A DNA stretch of 64,000 bases from Lachnoanaerobaculum umeaense (GCF_003589745.1 NZ_CP032364.1:1674001-1738000); one strand, 5' to 3'. Shown: positions 17,770 to 26,713, counted from the stretch's first letter. The notes: a model not told the origin generated them from the sequence alone. Numbers and translations are program-made.

Positions 17770-18555
17770 TTATTTCATCTTCGGATACAATCTTCTGGCA
17801 TTTTCAAAGGACTGCTCTATAATAAAATCCCTTGAAACTCCTTTTATCTCACTTATTCTGTCTATAATATAAGTCAAGTTTAAGGATGAATTTCTCTTTC
17901 CCCTATTTGGTACAGGTGATAGATATGGACAGTCAGTTTCTAGCACAAAATCTTTGAATGAAATATCTTTTATTGTATCTTCAAGTTTTTTTGCATTCTT
18001 GAATGTGGAAACACCACCAATACCCAAAACATATCCAAGTTTTATAAACTCCTTTGCCATTTCCTGACTATAGGAATAGCAATGTATGACTCCCTTAACA
18101 CCTTTATATTCCTTTAAAATATCCAATGTATCTTTTGCCGCATCTCTGGAATGAATAACTACAGGCAAAACATGTCTTTTTGCTAAATCAAGCTGTGCAA
18201 TAAAGCACTTTCTTTGAATATCTCTTGACGGCTCATCATAGTAATAGTCAAGTCCTATTTCCCCTACGGCCACGACTTTCTCATCTGAAAGCATATCTTT
18301 CAATATCGAAATACTTTCCTCATCTAATTCTTCACTTGAAGATGGATGTATACCTACAGCTGCATAAACAAATGGATATTTCCTTGTCAGCTCAAGGCTT
18401 GATCTTGAACTCTCCATTGAAGCACCTATATTTACAACTCTCTTTATATCATTTGCCTCAAAGCTTTTTAAAAGCTCTTCTCTATCATCTTCAAATGCCT
18501 CATCATCATAATGGGCATGTGTATCTATTATATAAAATTCTTCTTTTTTGTCCAT
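17770..18555 (-). CDS. tatD: TatD-family metal-dependent DNase
   Basis: 261 residues, TIM-barrel metallohydrolase of the TatD/YcfH group, shown elsewhere to have 3'-5' exonuclease or D-aminoacyl-tRNA-related activities depending on the member. Metal ligands: DTHAHYDDEAF near the N terminus, VGEIGLDYYYD, PVVIHSRDA, GVIHCYS and LETDCPYL. The ATG has only a weak ribosome site (a GAAA stretch), so expression may be modest. The gene lies between a TraX-like gene and rsmA; in many Firmicutes it follows metG directly. Confidence 0.92.
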   Translation of the reverse strand: MDKKEEFYIIDTHAHYDDEAFEDDREELLKSFEANDIKRVVNIGASMESSRSSLELTRKYPFVYAAVGIHPSSSEELDEESISILKDMLSDEKVVAVGEIGLDYYYDEPSRDIQRKCFIAQLDLAKRHVLPVVIHSRDAAKDTLDILKEYKGVKGVIHCYSYSQEMAKEFIKLGYVLGIGGVSTFKNAKKLEDTIKDISFKDFVLETDCPYLSPVPNRGKRNSSLNLTYIIDRISEIKGVSRDFIIEQSFENARRLYPKMK

Positions 18556-18586
18556 GTAATATTTTCTTAAAATTTATGTAATATTT

Positions 18587-19258
18587 TTATCTCAACAAAT
18601 TTTTCAAGAGAACCAATACAAGTAAATGTACAGGATAAAAGAAATAAAACAGATATTTAAAGCTCTTTCCCTTTTTACCATTGTACATATTTATAGGTAT
18701 CAGACTAAAAATAGCCGGTGGTTCAAATGAAAACACAAGTGCAGTAGCGACATTTTTATATATTATCCAGTCTCTAAACAAGTACATACAGGCAACTGCT
18801 AATGGACCGATATAGACATAGTCACATCTACAAATCCAAGCAATAAAGCAACCTATACCTACAAAAATTATACTGAAATCAGGATACTTCCTCATCATAT
18901 GCATCATTATCACGCAAATGAGTAGTGACCACATCACATTCTGATGATAAAACTCCAGTATATGCCCCCAAAATACCAAATCAAAAGGTATTTCAGATAA
19001 TACTGCAAAAGCTGCTATTCTAATTATATATTTTTTTATGTCCTTTGTGTGAACAAATCCTTCAACCAGCAAAAATAGATATATAGGAAATGATATGCGA
19101 CCTACCATTCTGGATATATGATACAATCTTACAGATATGCTACTATTAAACAAGATAAATATCAATCCACTTGCTCCTATATGGTCTATAAGCATTGTCA
19201 GCATTGCAATATACTTTAATGCTGCAGAAGAAAAAATTTTAAAATTAATTTTTTTCAA
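18587..19258 (-). CDS. TraX-like multi-spanning membrane protein
   Basis: 223 residues with about seven hydrophobic segments and the family pattern LKYIAMLTMLIDHIGA at the start, then ISRMVGRISFPIYLFLLVEG and a lysine-rich C-terminal stretch (NGKKGKSFKYLFYFFYP). TraX acetylates F-pilin in enterobacteria; chromosomal homologues in Firmicutes are common and their role is unknown, possibly acyl transfer to a surface polymer. There are no conjugation genes nearby. It sits between metG, from which a hairpin separates it, and tatD. Confidence 0.8.
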   Translation of the reverse strand: MKKINFKIFSSAALKYIAMLTMLIDHIGASGLIFILFNSSISVRLYHISRMVGRISFPIYLFLLVEGFVHTKDIKKYIIRIAAFAVLSEIPFDLVFWGHILEFYHQNVMWSLLICVIMMHMMRKYPDFSIIFVGIGCFIAWICRCDYVYIGPLAVACMYLFRDWIIYKNVATALVFSFEPPAIFSLIPINMYNGKKGKSFKYLFYFFYPVHLLVLVLLKNLLR

Positions 19259-19286
19259 TACTTTTCCCTTTATTATTATTTTAAAA

Positions 19287-19318
19287 TTAGGGAAATGCTA
19301 AGAAAAGCATTTCCCTAA
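19287..19318 (-). terminator. Terminator after metG
   Basis: Perfect 13-base stem TTAGGGAAATGCT / AGCATTTCCCTAA with a six-base loop, starting five bases past the metG stop; TTTTAAAA follows on the minus strand. Confidence 0.8.
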
Positions 19319-19322
19319 TATA

Positions 19323-21293
19323 TTATGCTATCTCCGCACCTGTTTTAATATTTTTTTCCGGTGATACCAATACTGCATTTCCGGCATCATCTTCTGCCAT
19401 AAGTATCATACCTTGACTTTCAAGCCCTGCAATATTTCTAGGTGCAAGATTTGTCACCACCAAAACCTGCTTTCCTAGCATATCCTTGGCAGAGTACCAC
19501 TGCTTGATACCACTTAGTATCTGCCTTGTTGTACTTCCAATCTGTACCTGTGAACATAATAGTTTCTTTGACTTCGGAACTTCTTCGCATTTTACCACCT
19601 GTCCAACCTGTATCTGAAGCTTTGCAAAGTCATCATATTCTATGGTAGCCTTAGCTTCTACATCTATACCGTCTACTACTTCTTCCTTCTCTACACTCTG
19701 TGTATTAAGGTTTAAAGCCTCCACTTGCTTTAATACTTCTTCTAAATCCAGTCTCTTAAACAATATTTCTGGTTCTTCCACTACCTTTGTACCACTCATA
19801 AGAAGTCCGAATTTGTCCATATCCTCTAGACTTCTCTTATTTGTTCCAAACATATCCAGAATTTTTTCAGAAGTTTCAGGCATAAAACTATATAGTAATG
19901 AAGCACCTATAGCAATAGACTCTGACAAATTGTAAAGTACTGTTTGAAGTCTTTCCTTTTTGTCCTCTTCCTTTGCAAGTATCCATGGTGTAGTCTCGTC
20001 AATATATTTATTGCATCTCTTAAACAATGTCCATATCTCTGTAATAGCATCTGCAACACGAAGTTCAGACATCTTCTTTACAACCTTTTCTACAGACATA
20101 AGTACTACGTCTTTCAAGTCTGTATCTATTTCAGTAGCTCCCGCTACGCTCTCATCCTTTGCATCAGTCAATATACCACCAAAATACTTGTTTGTCATAG
20201 ATATGGTTCTGCTAACAAGATTTCCAAGTACATTTGCAAGATCAGAATTAAACCTCTCCACCATTAAATCCCAACTGATAACTCCATCATTATCAAATGG
20301 CATTTCATGCAATACAAAATATCTCACCGCATCTACACCAAAGAAATCTACCAAAGTATCTGCATACAGCACATTTCCCTTGGACTTACTCATCTTCCCT
20401 TCACCCTGCAAAAGCCATGGATGACCAAACACCTGCTTTGGAAGCGGTAAATCAAGTGCCATAAGGAATATAGGCCAATAAATAGTATGGAATCTAATAA
20501 TATCCTTACCTATCAAATGAAGGTCTGCCGGCCAGAATTTCTTAAATCTGTCACTGCTGTTTCCATCTACATCGTAGCCAATACCTGTAATATAGTTTGA
20601 AAGTGCATCAAGCCAAACATAAGTGACATGCTTTGAATCAAAATCAACCGGTATTCCCCAAGTGAAACTTGTTCTGCTTACACAAAGGTCCTGTAGTCCC
20701 GGTAAAAGGAAATTATTCATCATTTCATTTTTTCTTGAAACCGGTTGAATAAACTCAGGATGCTCATTTATGTGCTTAATAAGTCTATCTGCATATTTAC
20801 TCATTTTAAAGAAATAAGCATCTTCCTTTGCAGGATAAACTTCACCTCCACAATCAGGACATTTTCCTTCTACAAGCTGAGAATCTGTGAAGAATGATTC
20901 ACAAGCAGTGCAGTACATACCCTCATAAAATCCCTTATAAATATCTCCCTGATCATAAAATTTCTTAAATATCTTTTGAACCTGTTTTTTATGATCTTCA
21001 TCTGTAGTTCTGATAAATTTATCATATGATGTGTTCATCATATCCCAAATTTTTCTGATCTGACCTGCGGCATTGTCTACATACTCCTTTGGAGTGATAC
21101 CTGCATCCTTTGCTTTATTCTCTATCTTTTGACCATGCTCATCTGTACCGGTTTGAAAAAAAACTTCAAGTCCTTCCTCTCTTCTAAATCTAGCTATAGC
21201 ATCCGCTAAAACTATCTCATATGTATTACCAATATGCGGTTTTCCTGAAGCATATGCAATGGCAGTTGTTATATAATATGGTTTCTTACTCAT
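19323..21293 (-). CDS. metG: Methionyl-tRNA synthetase with C-terminal tRNA-binding domain
   Basis: 656 residues, class I synthetase. The HIGH-type motif is PHIGN (19-23), the zinc knuckle CTACESFF...CPDCGG, and the KMSKS loop GKMSKSKGNVL near residue 300. The anticodon-binding helical domain contains RVADAITEIW. The last 110 residues form an EMAP/Arc1p-like tRNA-binding domain (KLQIQVGQVVKCEEVPKSKK...LVVTNLAPRNIAGLESQGM). GGTGG lies about nine bases before ATG. No T-box or SAM riboswitch signature is seen in the 208-base gap upstream. Confidence 0.97.
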   Translation of the reverse strand: MSKKPYYITTAIAYASGKPHIGNTYEIVLADAIARFRREEGLEVFFQTGTDEHGQKIENKAKDAGITPKEYVDNAAGQIRKIWDMMNTSYDKFIRTTDEDHKKQVQKIFKKFYDQGDIYKGFYEGMYCTACESFFTDSQLVEGKCPDCGGEVYPAKEDAYFFKMSKYADRLIKHINEHPEFIQPVSRKNEMMNNFLLPGLQDLCVSRTSFTWGIPVDFDSKHVTYVWLDALSNYITGIGYDVDGNSSDRFKKFWPADLHLIGKDIIRFHTIYWPIFLMALDLPLPKQVFGHPWLLQGEGKMSKSKGNVLYADTLVDFFGVDAVRYFVLHEMPFDNDGVISWDLMVERFNSDLANVLGNLVSRTISMTNKYFGGILTDAKDESVAGATEIDTDLKDVVLMSVEKVVKKMSELRVADAITEIWTLFKRCNKYIDETTPWILAKEEDKKERLQTVLYNLSESIAIGASLLYSFMPETSEKILDMFGTNKRSLEDMDKFGLLMSGTKVVEEPEILFKRLDLEEVLKQVEALNLNTQSVEKEEVVDGIDVEAKATIEYDDFAKLQIQVGQVVKCEEVPKSKKLLCSQVQIGSTTRQILSGIKQWYSAKDMLGKQVLVVTNLAPRNIAGLESQGMILMAEDDAGNAVLVSPEKNIKTGAEIA

Positions 21294-21501
21294 TTATCAT
21301 TCCACCTTCTTATAGTTTGTATTATATTCAAAATCCGAAGAAATTGTTTCTCTATTAAGCTTACTATCTATCTGCTGCAATTCCTGTAGATATATGCTCT
21401 ATAATATTAATCATTTTTACATTCAACTGCTGAAAACATCGCCTATGCAGCAAGCATTGTAACTGCAGTTTTTTATTCTTCTTAACTTATATCTCCTTGT
21501 A

Positions 21502-21942
21502 TTAAGGCAGTCTTTTTTTGATCCAACGATTTATTTTTACAAGAGCACTCATCAAAGTGTCCATCTCTACATCGCCCATATTTTCAAGCATAGACTTAAC
21601 CATTTCATCATTAAACTCTTCATATTTTAGGAATGCCCTCTCACCCTTTTGTGAAAGGTTTACCAAAACCACCCTCTTATCCTTTTCAGATCTTTCCTTT
21701 ACAACATATCCCTTTCTTACCAGGCTATTCATTGAAATAGTTAATGTACCGAAAGTGACTGTCAATTCCTTGGCAATCATTGACATACTCTTTTTAGTAT
21801 TCATACCTATCGCACTTATAACATGTATATCATTATTGGTCAAATCCTTAAATTCAGTGGTACTGAGAGCACTCTCCTGATACTCAAGTATATCATTAAA
21901 TAACTTTACAAGGATTATTTTAAATTCCTGTGAACCTTTCAA
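21502..21942 (-). CDS. MarR-family regulator resembling FabT
   Basis: 146 residues. A winged-helix domain covers about 35-115, with MSMIAKELTVTFGTLTISMN (recognition helix) and VKERSEKDKRVVLVNLSQKG (wing). The pattern, including EFKDLTNNDIHVISAIG, is very like streptococcal FabT, which represses fatty acid synthesis genes when bound to acyl-ACP. FabT genes usually head a fab operon; here metG follows and no fab gene is near, so the target could lie elsewhere or differ. Two copies of a TTGATAAAT element overlap its promoter, which suggests autoregulation. Confidence 0.8.
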   Translation of the reverse strand: MKGSQEFKIILVKLFNDILEYQESALSTTEFKDLTNNDIHVISAIGMNTKKSMSMIAKELTVTFGTLTISMNSLVRKGYVVKERSEKDKRVVLVNLSQKGERAFLKYEEFNDEMVKSMLENMGDVEMDTLMSALVKINRWIKKRLP

Positions 21943-21984
21943 AATACTCTTCCTTTTTGCAACAAATTTAAAAATCTGTCACCT

Positions 21985-22029
21985 AATTTATCAAGCAAAT
22001 ATTATACTAGATTTATCAAAGAATATCAA
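21985..22029 (-). promoter_or_regulatory. Promoter and candidate operator repeats of the FabT-like gene
   Basis: TTGATA (22024-22029), 17 bases, TATAAT (22001-22006) on the minus strand. The -35 box contains the TGA stop of the upstream PurF-like gene. TTTGATAAATC lies in the spacer and CTTGATAAATT just downstream of the -10 box; both resemble half of the FabT site TTTGATTATCAAA, so the gene may repress itself. Confidence 0.55.
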
Positions 22030-23435
22030 GCTTCCTTACCGTTCCAACAATATGTACACAGCTTACATGGGCTTATACCTATGGATTCGATAAGATCATC
22101 CAGTCTGTGAAATCTTAAACTTGAGAAATTTTGAATTTTTCTTATCTCTTCCACCATATCTTTATAATTTTTGCTGTCAGGATCAGCATAATCAAAAAGT
22201 ATCTCCTGATTTACATTTTCTCCTTCCCTATCTCTTATTATTCTTCTGGTAATGAGGTCGTAGTCGGATTTGGATCTTGAAAAGTTGAGATATTTACATC
22301 CAAACAAAAGTGGTGGACAGGCAGGCCTGACATGCACTTTCTTTGCACCGGAATTATATAAAAACTCTGTAGTTTCTCTCAGTTGTGTACCCCTAACTAT
22401 GGAATCATCTATCAGCAATATATCATTATCATATATCAATTCCTGTACAGGTATAAGCTTCATCTTAGCTATCAAGTTTCTCTGACTTTGATTGGTGGGC
22501 ATAAAAGATCTAGGCCATGTAGGGGTATACTTTATAAAAGGCCTGGCAAAAGGTATACCTGATTCATTTGCATAACCTATGGCATGAGCTGTACCGGAAT
22601 CCGGTACTCCTGCTACAATATTAGCATCTACATCATCTCTTTTTGCTAAAAGTTCGCCACATTTATATCTCATTTTCTCTACATTTACACCCTCATATGA
22701 AGCTGTAGGATAACCATAGTATACCCATAGGAAGGAACATATCTTCATATCATTTTTAGCAGGTGATATTTCTCTAACTTCATTTGGCGTAATAAATACT
22801 ATCTCTGAAGGACCAAGTTCCTTATAAAAGCTATATCCCAGGTTCAAATATGCATGATTTTCAAAAGTTATACAAAAAGTATCTTCTTTGTGGCCTATAA
22901 CAAGAGGCGTTCTGCCAAATCTGTCTCTAGCAGCGTATATTCCCTCCTTTGTCAAAAGCAATATACTCATAGAGCCTCTTATAATGTCTTGCACATATTC
23001 TATACCCTCTTTAAATGAAGGCTTTGATGATATCAAAGTTGCAATCAACTCATTATCATTTATACGCCCCCCACTCTGTTCTTGAAAATGCACCCTGCCG
23101 TTTGTATAAAGTTTTTTAATTATTTCATCACGATTGTCTACTTTACCCACTGTAGTTATAGCATAGCTTCCAAGATGTGATTGTATCAAAAGTGGCTGTG
23201 GATCTTCATCAGAAATACATCCTATACCCATAGGGCCTCTAAGATCTTCCACGTCTTTTTCAAACTTTGTTCTAAATGGTGAGTTTTGAATATTATGAAT
23301 CACTCTATTAAAATACTCCCCATCAAATACTGCCATTCCTCCACGCCTTGTTCCCAGATGCGAATGATAATCCACTCCAAAAAACAAATCCATAACACAA
23401 TCATTTTTACCTACTACACCAAAAATACCGCCCAT
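22026..23435 (-). CDS. PurF-like amidophosphoribosyltransferase homologue lacking the N-terminal nucleophile cysteine
   Basis: 469 residues with a class II glutaminase-like half and a type I phosphoribosyltransferase half. PurF starts MCGI and uses Cys as nucleophile after Met removal; this one starts MGGIFGVVGKND, so the glutaminase should be inactive. The PRPP motif DILLIDDSIVRGTQ is intact, and cysteines expected for a 4Fe-4S cluster are kept (KICSFLWVYYG, RPACPP, CKLCTYCWNG). A TTG at 23459 is in frame, but AGGAAGG precedes the ATG at 23435. Either it uses free ammonia or it has another phosphoribosyl role. It follows tkt after a hairpin, far from visible purine synthesis genes. Confidence 0.82.
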   Translation of the reverse strand: MGGIFGVVGKNDCVMDLFFGVDYHSHLGTRRGGMAVFDGEYFNRVIHNIQNSPFRTKFEKDVEDLRGPMGIGCISDEDPQPLLIQSHLGSYAITTVGKVDNRDEIIKKLYTNGRVHFQEQSGGRINDNELIATLISSKPSFKEGIEYVQDIIRGSMSILLLTKEGIYAARDRFGRTPLVIGHKEDTFCITFENHAYLNLGYSFYKELGPSEIVFITPNEVREISPAKNDMKICSFLWVYYGYPTASYEGVNVEKMRYKCGELLAKRDDVDANIVAGVPDSGTAHAIGYANESGIPFARPFIKYTPTWPRSFMPTNQSQRNLIAKMKLIPVQELIYDNDILLIDDSIVRGTQLRETTEFLYNSGAKKVHVRPACPPLLFGCKYLNFSRSKSDYDLITRRIIRDREGENVNQEILFDYADPDSKNYKDMVEEIRKIQNFSSLRFHRLDDLIESIGISPCKLCTYCWNGKEA

Positions 23436-23461
23436 GTTTTTCCTTCCTGATATAAGCACAA

Positions 23462-23490
23462 AAACAGATATAGAATTTCTATATCTGTTT
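23462..23490 (-). terminator. Terminator or attenuating hairpin after transketolase
   Basis: 14-base near-perfect inverted repeat AAACAGATATAGAA / TTCTATATCTGTTT with almost no loop (inner pairs will open), then TTTTTG on the minus strand, between the tkt stop and the PurF-like start. Confidence 0.6.
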
Positions 23491-23499
23491 AAAATTTAT

Positions 23500-25491
23500 T
23501 TATTGATTGAATACTTCCTTAGCAAGGGATACAACATTTTCCTTTGTAAATCCAAACTTCTTAAATAACAGATCCTGTGGTGCCGAAGCTCCAAAAGAAT
23601 TCATAGAAAGTACTCTTCCATCAAGACCTGTGTACTTGTCCCATCCAAAACCTGACAATGCCTCTATTGCAACTCTGTTTCTAACAGCTCTTGGCAGGAC
23701 TTCTTCCTTATATTCCTTACTCTGATTCTCAAAAATATCCATACATGGCATACTTACGACTCTTGTAGAAATACCGTCATTTTCAAGCTCTACAGCTGCA
23801 TCAACAGCAAGAGAAACCTCTGATCCTGAGGCTATTAAAATCATATCAGGAGTGTTCTTTGAAGCCTCTTTTATAATATATCCACCATTAAGCGCTTTCT
23901 TTCCGCTGCCATTAAGCTGTGGCAGATTTTGTCTTGTAAGAACAATAGCTGTAGGTGTGCTCTTTGAAGACATTGCTGCATACCATGCTGCAATAGTTTC
24001 TCTAGCATCTGCCGGTCTAAATGTATTAAAGTTTGGTAATGATCTAAGCATAGCAAGCTGCTCAATAGGCTCATGTGTAGGTCCGTCTTCACCTACTCCT
24101 ATAGAGTCATGTGTGAATACAAATATAGTAGGTATATTCATAAGCGCTGACAATCTTGCCATAGGCTTTGTATAATCGCTAAATACAAAGAAAGTTGCAC
24201 AATATGCTCTTAATCCGCCATGCAACACAATGCCGTTGGTTATAGCAGTCATTGCAAACTCTCTTACACCAAAATGTATATTTCTACCAGAGAAATCATC
24301 CTTTGACATATAACCTACAGACTTCATTTCTGTTTTATTTGAAGGTGAAAGGTCAGCTGAACCTCCTACAAGATTTGGGAATATATCCTTTAATCTGTTT
24401 ATAATACTTCCTGAAATATTTCTTGTAGCTGCCGGTGCATCATCCCAACTCCAGAATTCCTCATTATCTATTAGAGCTGTATTTATTTCAGAATGATAGT
24501 TATCCCAATCCTTTGCTTCCTGTGGATACTTGCTTGCGTATTCTTTAAAACGCTCATTCCACTCTTCTTCCAACTTTGCATTCTTTTCATTTATTGCTTT
24601 AAAGTTTTCATATACATCTACATCAACATCAAAACTCTTCTCAGGGTCAAAACCAAATCCTGTCTTTAATGCAGCCAAAGCTTCACTTCCAAGAGGCTCA
24701 CCATGTACTCCTGCAGTTCCTTGCTTCTTACCTGCACCATAACCTATGATAGTATTTATCTTAATAAATGAAGGTCTGCTCTTATCCGCTTTAGCCTCTT
24801 CTATAGCCTTTCCTATAGCTGCAGTATCATTGCCATCCTCTACCTCTATAGTTTGGAATCCAAAAGCTTTCATTCTATCTACTACATTCTCTGTAAACGC
24901 TATATCTGTACTTCCCTCTATAGATATACCATTTGAATCATAAAATACTATAAGTTTTGAAAGTCCAAGTGTTCCTGCAAGTGAAAATGCCTCTGATGAA
25001 ATACCCTCCATCATACATCCATCACCACCAAGAACATAGGTATAGTGATCTACAATATCAAAACCGTCCTTATTGAATACACTTTCCATATGTGCTTCAG
25101 CCATAGCCATACCTACAGCCATACCCATACCTGCTCCAAGTGGACCTGTAGTAGCTTCCACACCTATTGTATGACCATACTCAGGATGTCCCGGAGTTTT
25201 TGAGTCCAACTGTCTAAAACTTTTCAAATCTTCCAAACTTAAATCGCCATATCCAAAAAGGTGGAATAAAGAATATAAAAGCATAGAACCATGACCGGCA
25301 GATAAAATAAATCTATCTCTGTTCTTCCATCCAGGATTCTTTGGATTATGTTTCATATGATGTGCAAAAAGTTCATATGCAATAGGTGCTGAACCTAATG
25401 GCAACCCTGGGTGACCTGATTTTGCTTTCTCTATACCATCTGCACTTAAAGTTCTTATGGTATTTACTGATTTGATGTCAATATTACTCAT
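23500..25491 (-). CDS. tkt: Transketolase
   Basis: 663 residues, full length. Thiamine diphosphate enzyme of the non-oxidative pentose phosphate pathway; moves two-carbon units between sugar phosphates. Motifs: KSGHPGLPLGSAP and SAGHGSMLLY in the N-terminal domain, VLGGDGCMMEGISSEA (TPP/Mg site, GDG), GSADLSPSNKT, then FVFTHDSIGVGEDGPTHEPI in the pyrimidine-binding domain and a C-terminal transketolase domain. With the small transaldolase at 25982-26632 it links pentose phosphates from nucleoside breakdown to glycolysis. A candidate extended -10 (TGGTACAAT, minus strand, near 25566-25574) lies upstream. Confidence 0.96.
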   Translation of the reverse strand: MSNIDIKSVNTIRTLSADGIEKAKSGHPGLPLGSAPIAYELFAHHMKHNPKNPGWKNRDRFILSAGHGSMLLYSLFHLFGYGDLSLEDLKSFRQLDSKTPGHPEYGHTIGVEATTGPLGAGMGMAVGMAMAEAHMESVFNKDGFDIVDHYTYVLGGDGCMMEGISSEAFSLAGTLGLSKLIVFYDSNGISIEGSTDIAFTENVVDRMKAFGFQTIEVEDGNDTAAIGKAIEEAKADKSRPSFIKINTIIGYGAGKKQGTAGVHGEPLGSEALAALKTGFGFDPEKSFDVDVDVYENFKAINEKNAKLEEEWNERFKEYASKYPQEAKDWDNYHSEINTALIDNEEFWSWDDAPAATRNISGSIINRLKDIFPNLVGGSADLSPSNKTEMKSVGYMSKDDFSGRNIHFGVREFAMTAITNGIVLHGGLRAYCATFFVFSDYTKPMARLSALMNIPTIFVFTHDSIGVGEDGPTHEPIEQLAMLRSLPNFNTFRPADARETIAAWYAAMSSKSTPTAIVLTRQNLPQLNGSGKKALNGGYIIKEASKNTPDMILIASGSEVSLAVDAAVELENDGISTRVVSMPCMDIFENQSKEYKEEVLPRAVRNRVAIEALSGFGWDKYTGLDGRVLSMNSFGASAPQDLLFKKFGFTKENVVSLAKEVFNQ

Positions 25492-25598
25492 TTATATGCT
25501 CCTTTTCACATAATATTATGATTTTATAGTTCATAAGATATAAATTCTAAACTCTAATGCACTCTATTGTACCACAATATAATAAATTATAAAATGTC

Positions 25599-25627
25599 TT
25601 GCAAATAGTATTTTTCTTTGGTAAAAT
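25599..25627 (+). promoter_or_regulatory. Sigma-A promoter of rpmB
   Basis: TTGCAA (25599-25604), 17-base spacer, TAAAAT (25622-25627), about 100 bases before the rpmB start. Confidence 0.6.
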
Positions 25628-25638
25628 GTATTCGTTAT

Positions 25639-25707
25639 GGATTTTGCAAGGGTTTTTCCCGATTGTGATGAAGTCCAATCCAAAATAATTATAAATTTTT
25701 ATAATTA
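25639..25707 (+). promoter_or_regulatory. Structured 5' leader of rpmB
   Basis: The roughly 95-base leader has a stem closed by GGATT (25639-25643) and AATCC (25677-25681) with an inner GGG-TTTTT-CCC (25650-25660), followed by a perfect 10-base A/T inverted repeat at 25686-25707 just before the ribosome site. It could be an autoregulatory r-protein leader; no described leader family is recognised. Confidence 0.35.
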
Positions 25708-25727
25708 AAGTCAAAGGAGGTGTAACC

Positions 25728-25913
25728 GTGGCAAAATGTTCAATATGCGAAAAAGCTGCTCATTTTGGTAATGCAGTAAGCCATTCTCATAGAAGATCCA
25801 ACAAAATATGGAAGGCTAATGTCAAGTCCGTTAAAGTCAAAACAGAAGGTGGATCTAAGAAGATGTATGTATGTACTTCATGTCTTCGTTCAGGTTTTGT
25901 AGAGCGTGCTTAG
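25728..25913 (+). CDS. rpmB: 50S ribosomal protein L28 (zinc-binding form)
   Basis: 61 residues, complete. MAKCSICEKAAHFGNAVSHS and MYVCTSCLRSGFVE hold the two CxxC pairs that bind zinc in the Cys-containing form of L28, with the basic RRSNKIWKANVKSV between. Starts with GTG, fixed by AAAGGAGGTG six bases upstream and by the universal MAKC start. Monocistronic: own promoter, own terminator. Confidence 0.97.
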   Translation: MAKCSICEKAAHFGNAVSHSHRRSNKIWKANVKSVKVKTEGGSKKMYVCTSCLRSGFVERA

Positions 25914-25947
25914 TTTATATTAGAGAATACGTATTTTTAAAGAACAA

Positions 25948-25970
25948 AAAAGAGCCTTTAAGGCTCTTTT
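25948..25970. terminator. Bidirectional terminator between rpmB and tal
   Basis: AAAAGAGCC / GGCTCTTTT, nine-base stem and five-base loop, with T after it on the plus strand and A-rich (T on the minus strand) on the other side; serves both convergent genes. Confidence 0.88.
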
Positions 25971-25981
25971 TATTATTTAGA

Positions 25982-26632
25982 TTATTTTACTGAATTCTCA
26001 TAGTCCGCTATAAACTTCTTGATACCTGCATCTGTAAGTGGATGACTTAGCATTGACTTGAATACAGAGTATGGCACTGTAGCTATATCCGCCCCTGCCT
26101 TGGCACACTCTATTACATGCATATTGTTGCGTACAGAAGCTGCTATAATCTCTGTCTCAATACCATGTACCTCAAATACCTCTACAATATCTTCTATTAA
26201 ATCCACTCCATTAGTTCCCACATCATCAAGTCTTCCAAGGAACGGAGAAACATAAGTCGCACCTGCTCTTGCTGCCAATAGTGCTTGAAGTGGTGTAAAT
26301 ATTAAAGTACAGTTAGTAGCGATTCCCTCTTTACTGAGTACTGCTATTGCTTTTAAACCCTCATCAGTCATAGGAATTTTTACAACCATATTCTTATGGA
26401 TCTTTGCAATCTCTCTACCCTCTACTACCATATCCTCAGCCTTTGAAGTAGTTGCCTTTACTTCGCCACTTATAGCACCGTCCACTATATCAGTGATTTC
26501 TTTGATAACATCTTCAAACTTTCTTCCTGACTTTGCAACAAGTGAAGGATTGGTTGTAACTCCTGCTAACACGCCCCAAGATGCGATTTCTCTGATCTCA
26601 TCCACATTCGCAGTATCAATAAAAAACTTCAT
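25982..26632 (-). CDS. tal: Small transaldolase (TalC/fructose-6-phosphate aldolase family)
   Basis: 216 residues, the short class of transaldolase. Motifs: [39 protein letters not shown] (Schiff-base lysine in the VKIP strand), [20 protein letters not shown] and [10 protein letters not shown]. The family contains both transaldolases and fructose-6-phosphate aldolases; with transketolase 500 bases away, transaldolase in the pentose phosphate pathway is the better guess. GAGGTG precedes ATG. Own promoter at 26662-26689. Confidence 0.92.
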   Translation of the reverse strand: MKFFIDTANVDEIREIASWGVLAGVTTNPSLVAKSGRKFEDVIKEITDIVDGAISGEVKATTSKAEDMVVEGREIAKIHKNMVVKIPMTDEGLKAIAVLSKEGIATNCTLIFTPLQALLAARAGATYVSPFLGRLDDVGTNGVDLIEDIVEVFEVHGIETEIIAASVRNNMHVIECAKAGADIATVPYSVFKSMLSHPLTDAGIKKFIADYENSVK

Positions 26633-26661
26633 AAATTCACCTCACATATATTATTTATTCT

Positions 26662-26689
26662 ATTTTACCACTTCTATATATTATTTCAA
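26662..26689 (-). promoter_or_regulatory. Promoter of tal
   Basis: TTGAAA (26684-26689), 16-base spacer, TAAAAT (26662-26667), minus strand, about 30 bases before the start codon. Confidence 0.55.
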
Positions 26690-26713
26690 TTCATTTTGTA
26701 TATGATATTAGAC

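Noticed and set aside
18587..19258. Conjugative element suggested by the TraX-like gene
   Set aside because: No other transfer, relaxase or integrase gene is near; chromosomal TraX-like genes are common in Firmicutes.
21294..21501. T-box riboswitch before metG
   Set aside because: The conserved T-box sequence (AGGGTGGNACCGCG) is absent on the minus strand.
23886..23900. cre-like AAGCGCTT site
   Set aside because: It lies inside the transketolase coding region, only partly fits the cre consensus and is far from a promoter.
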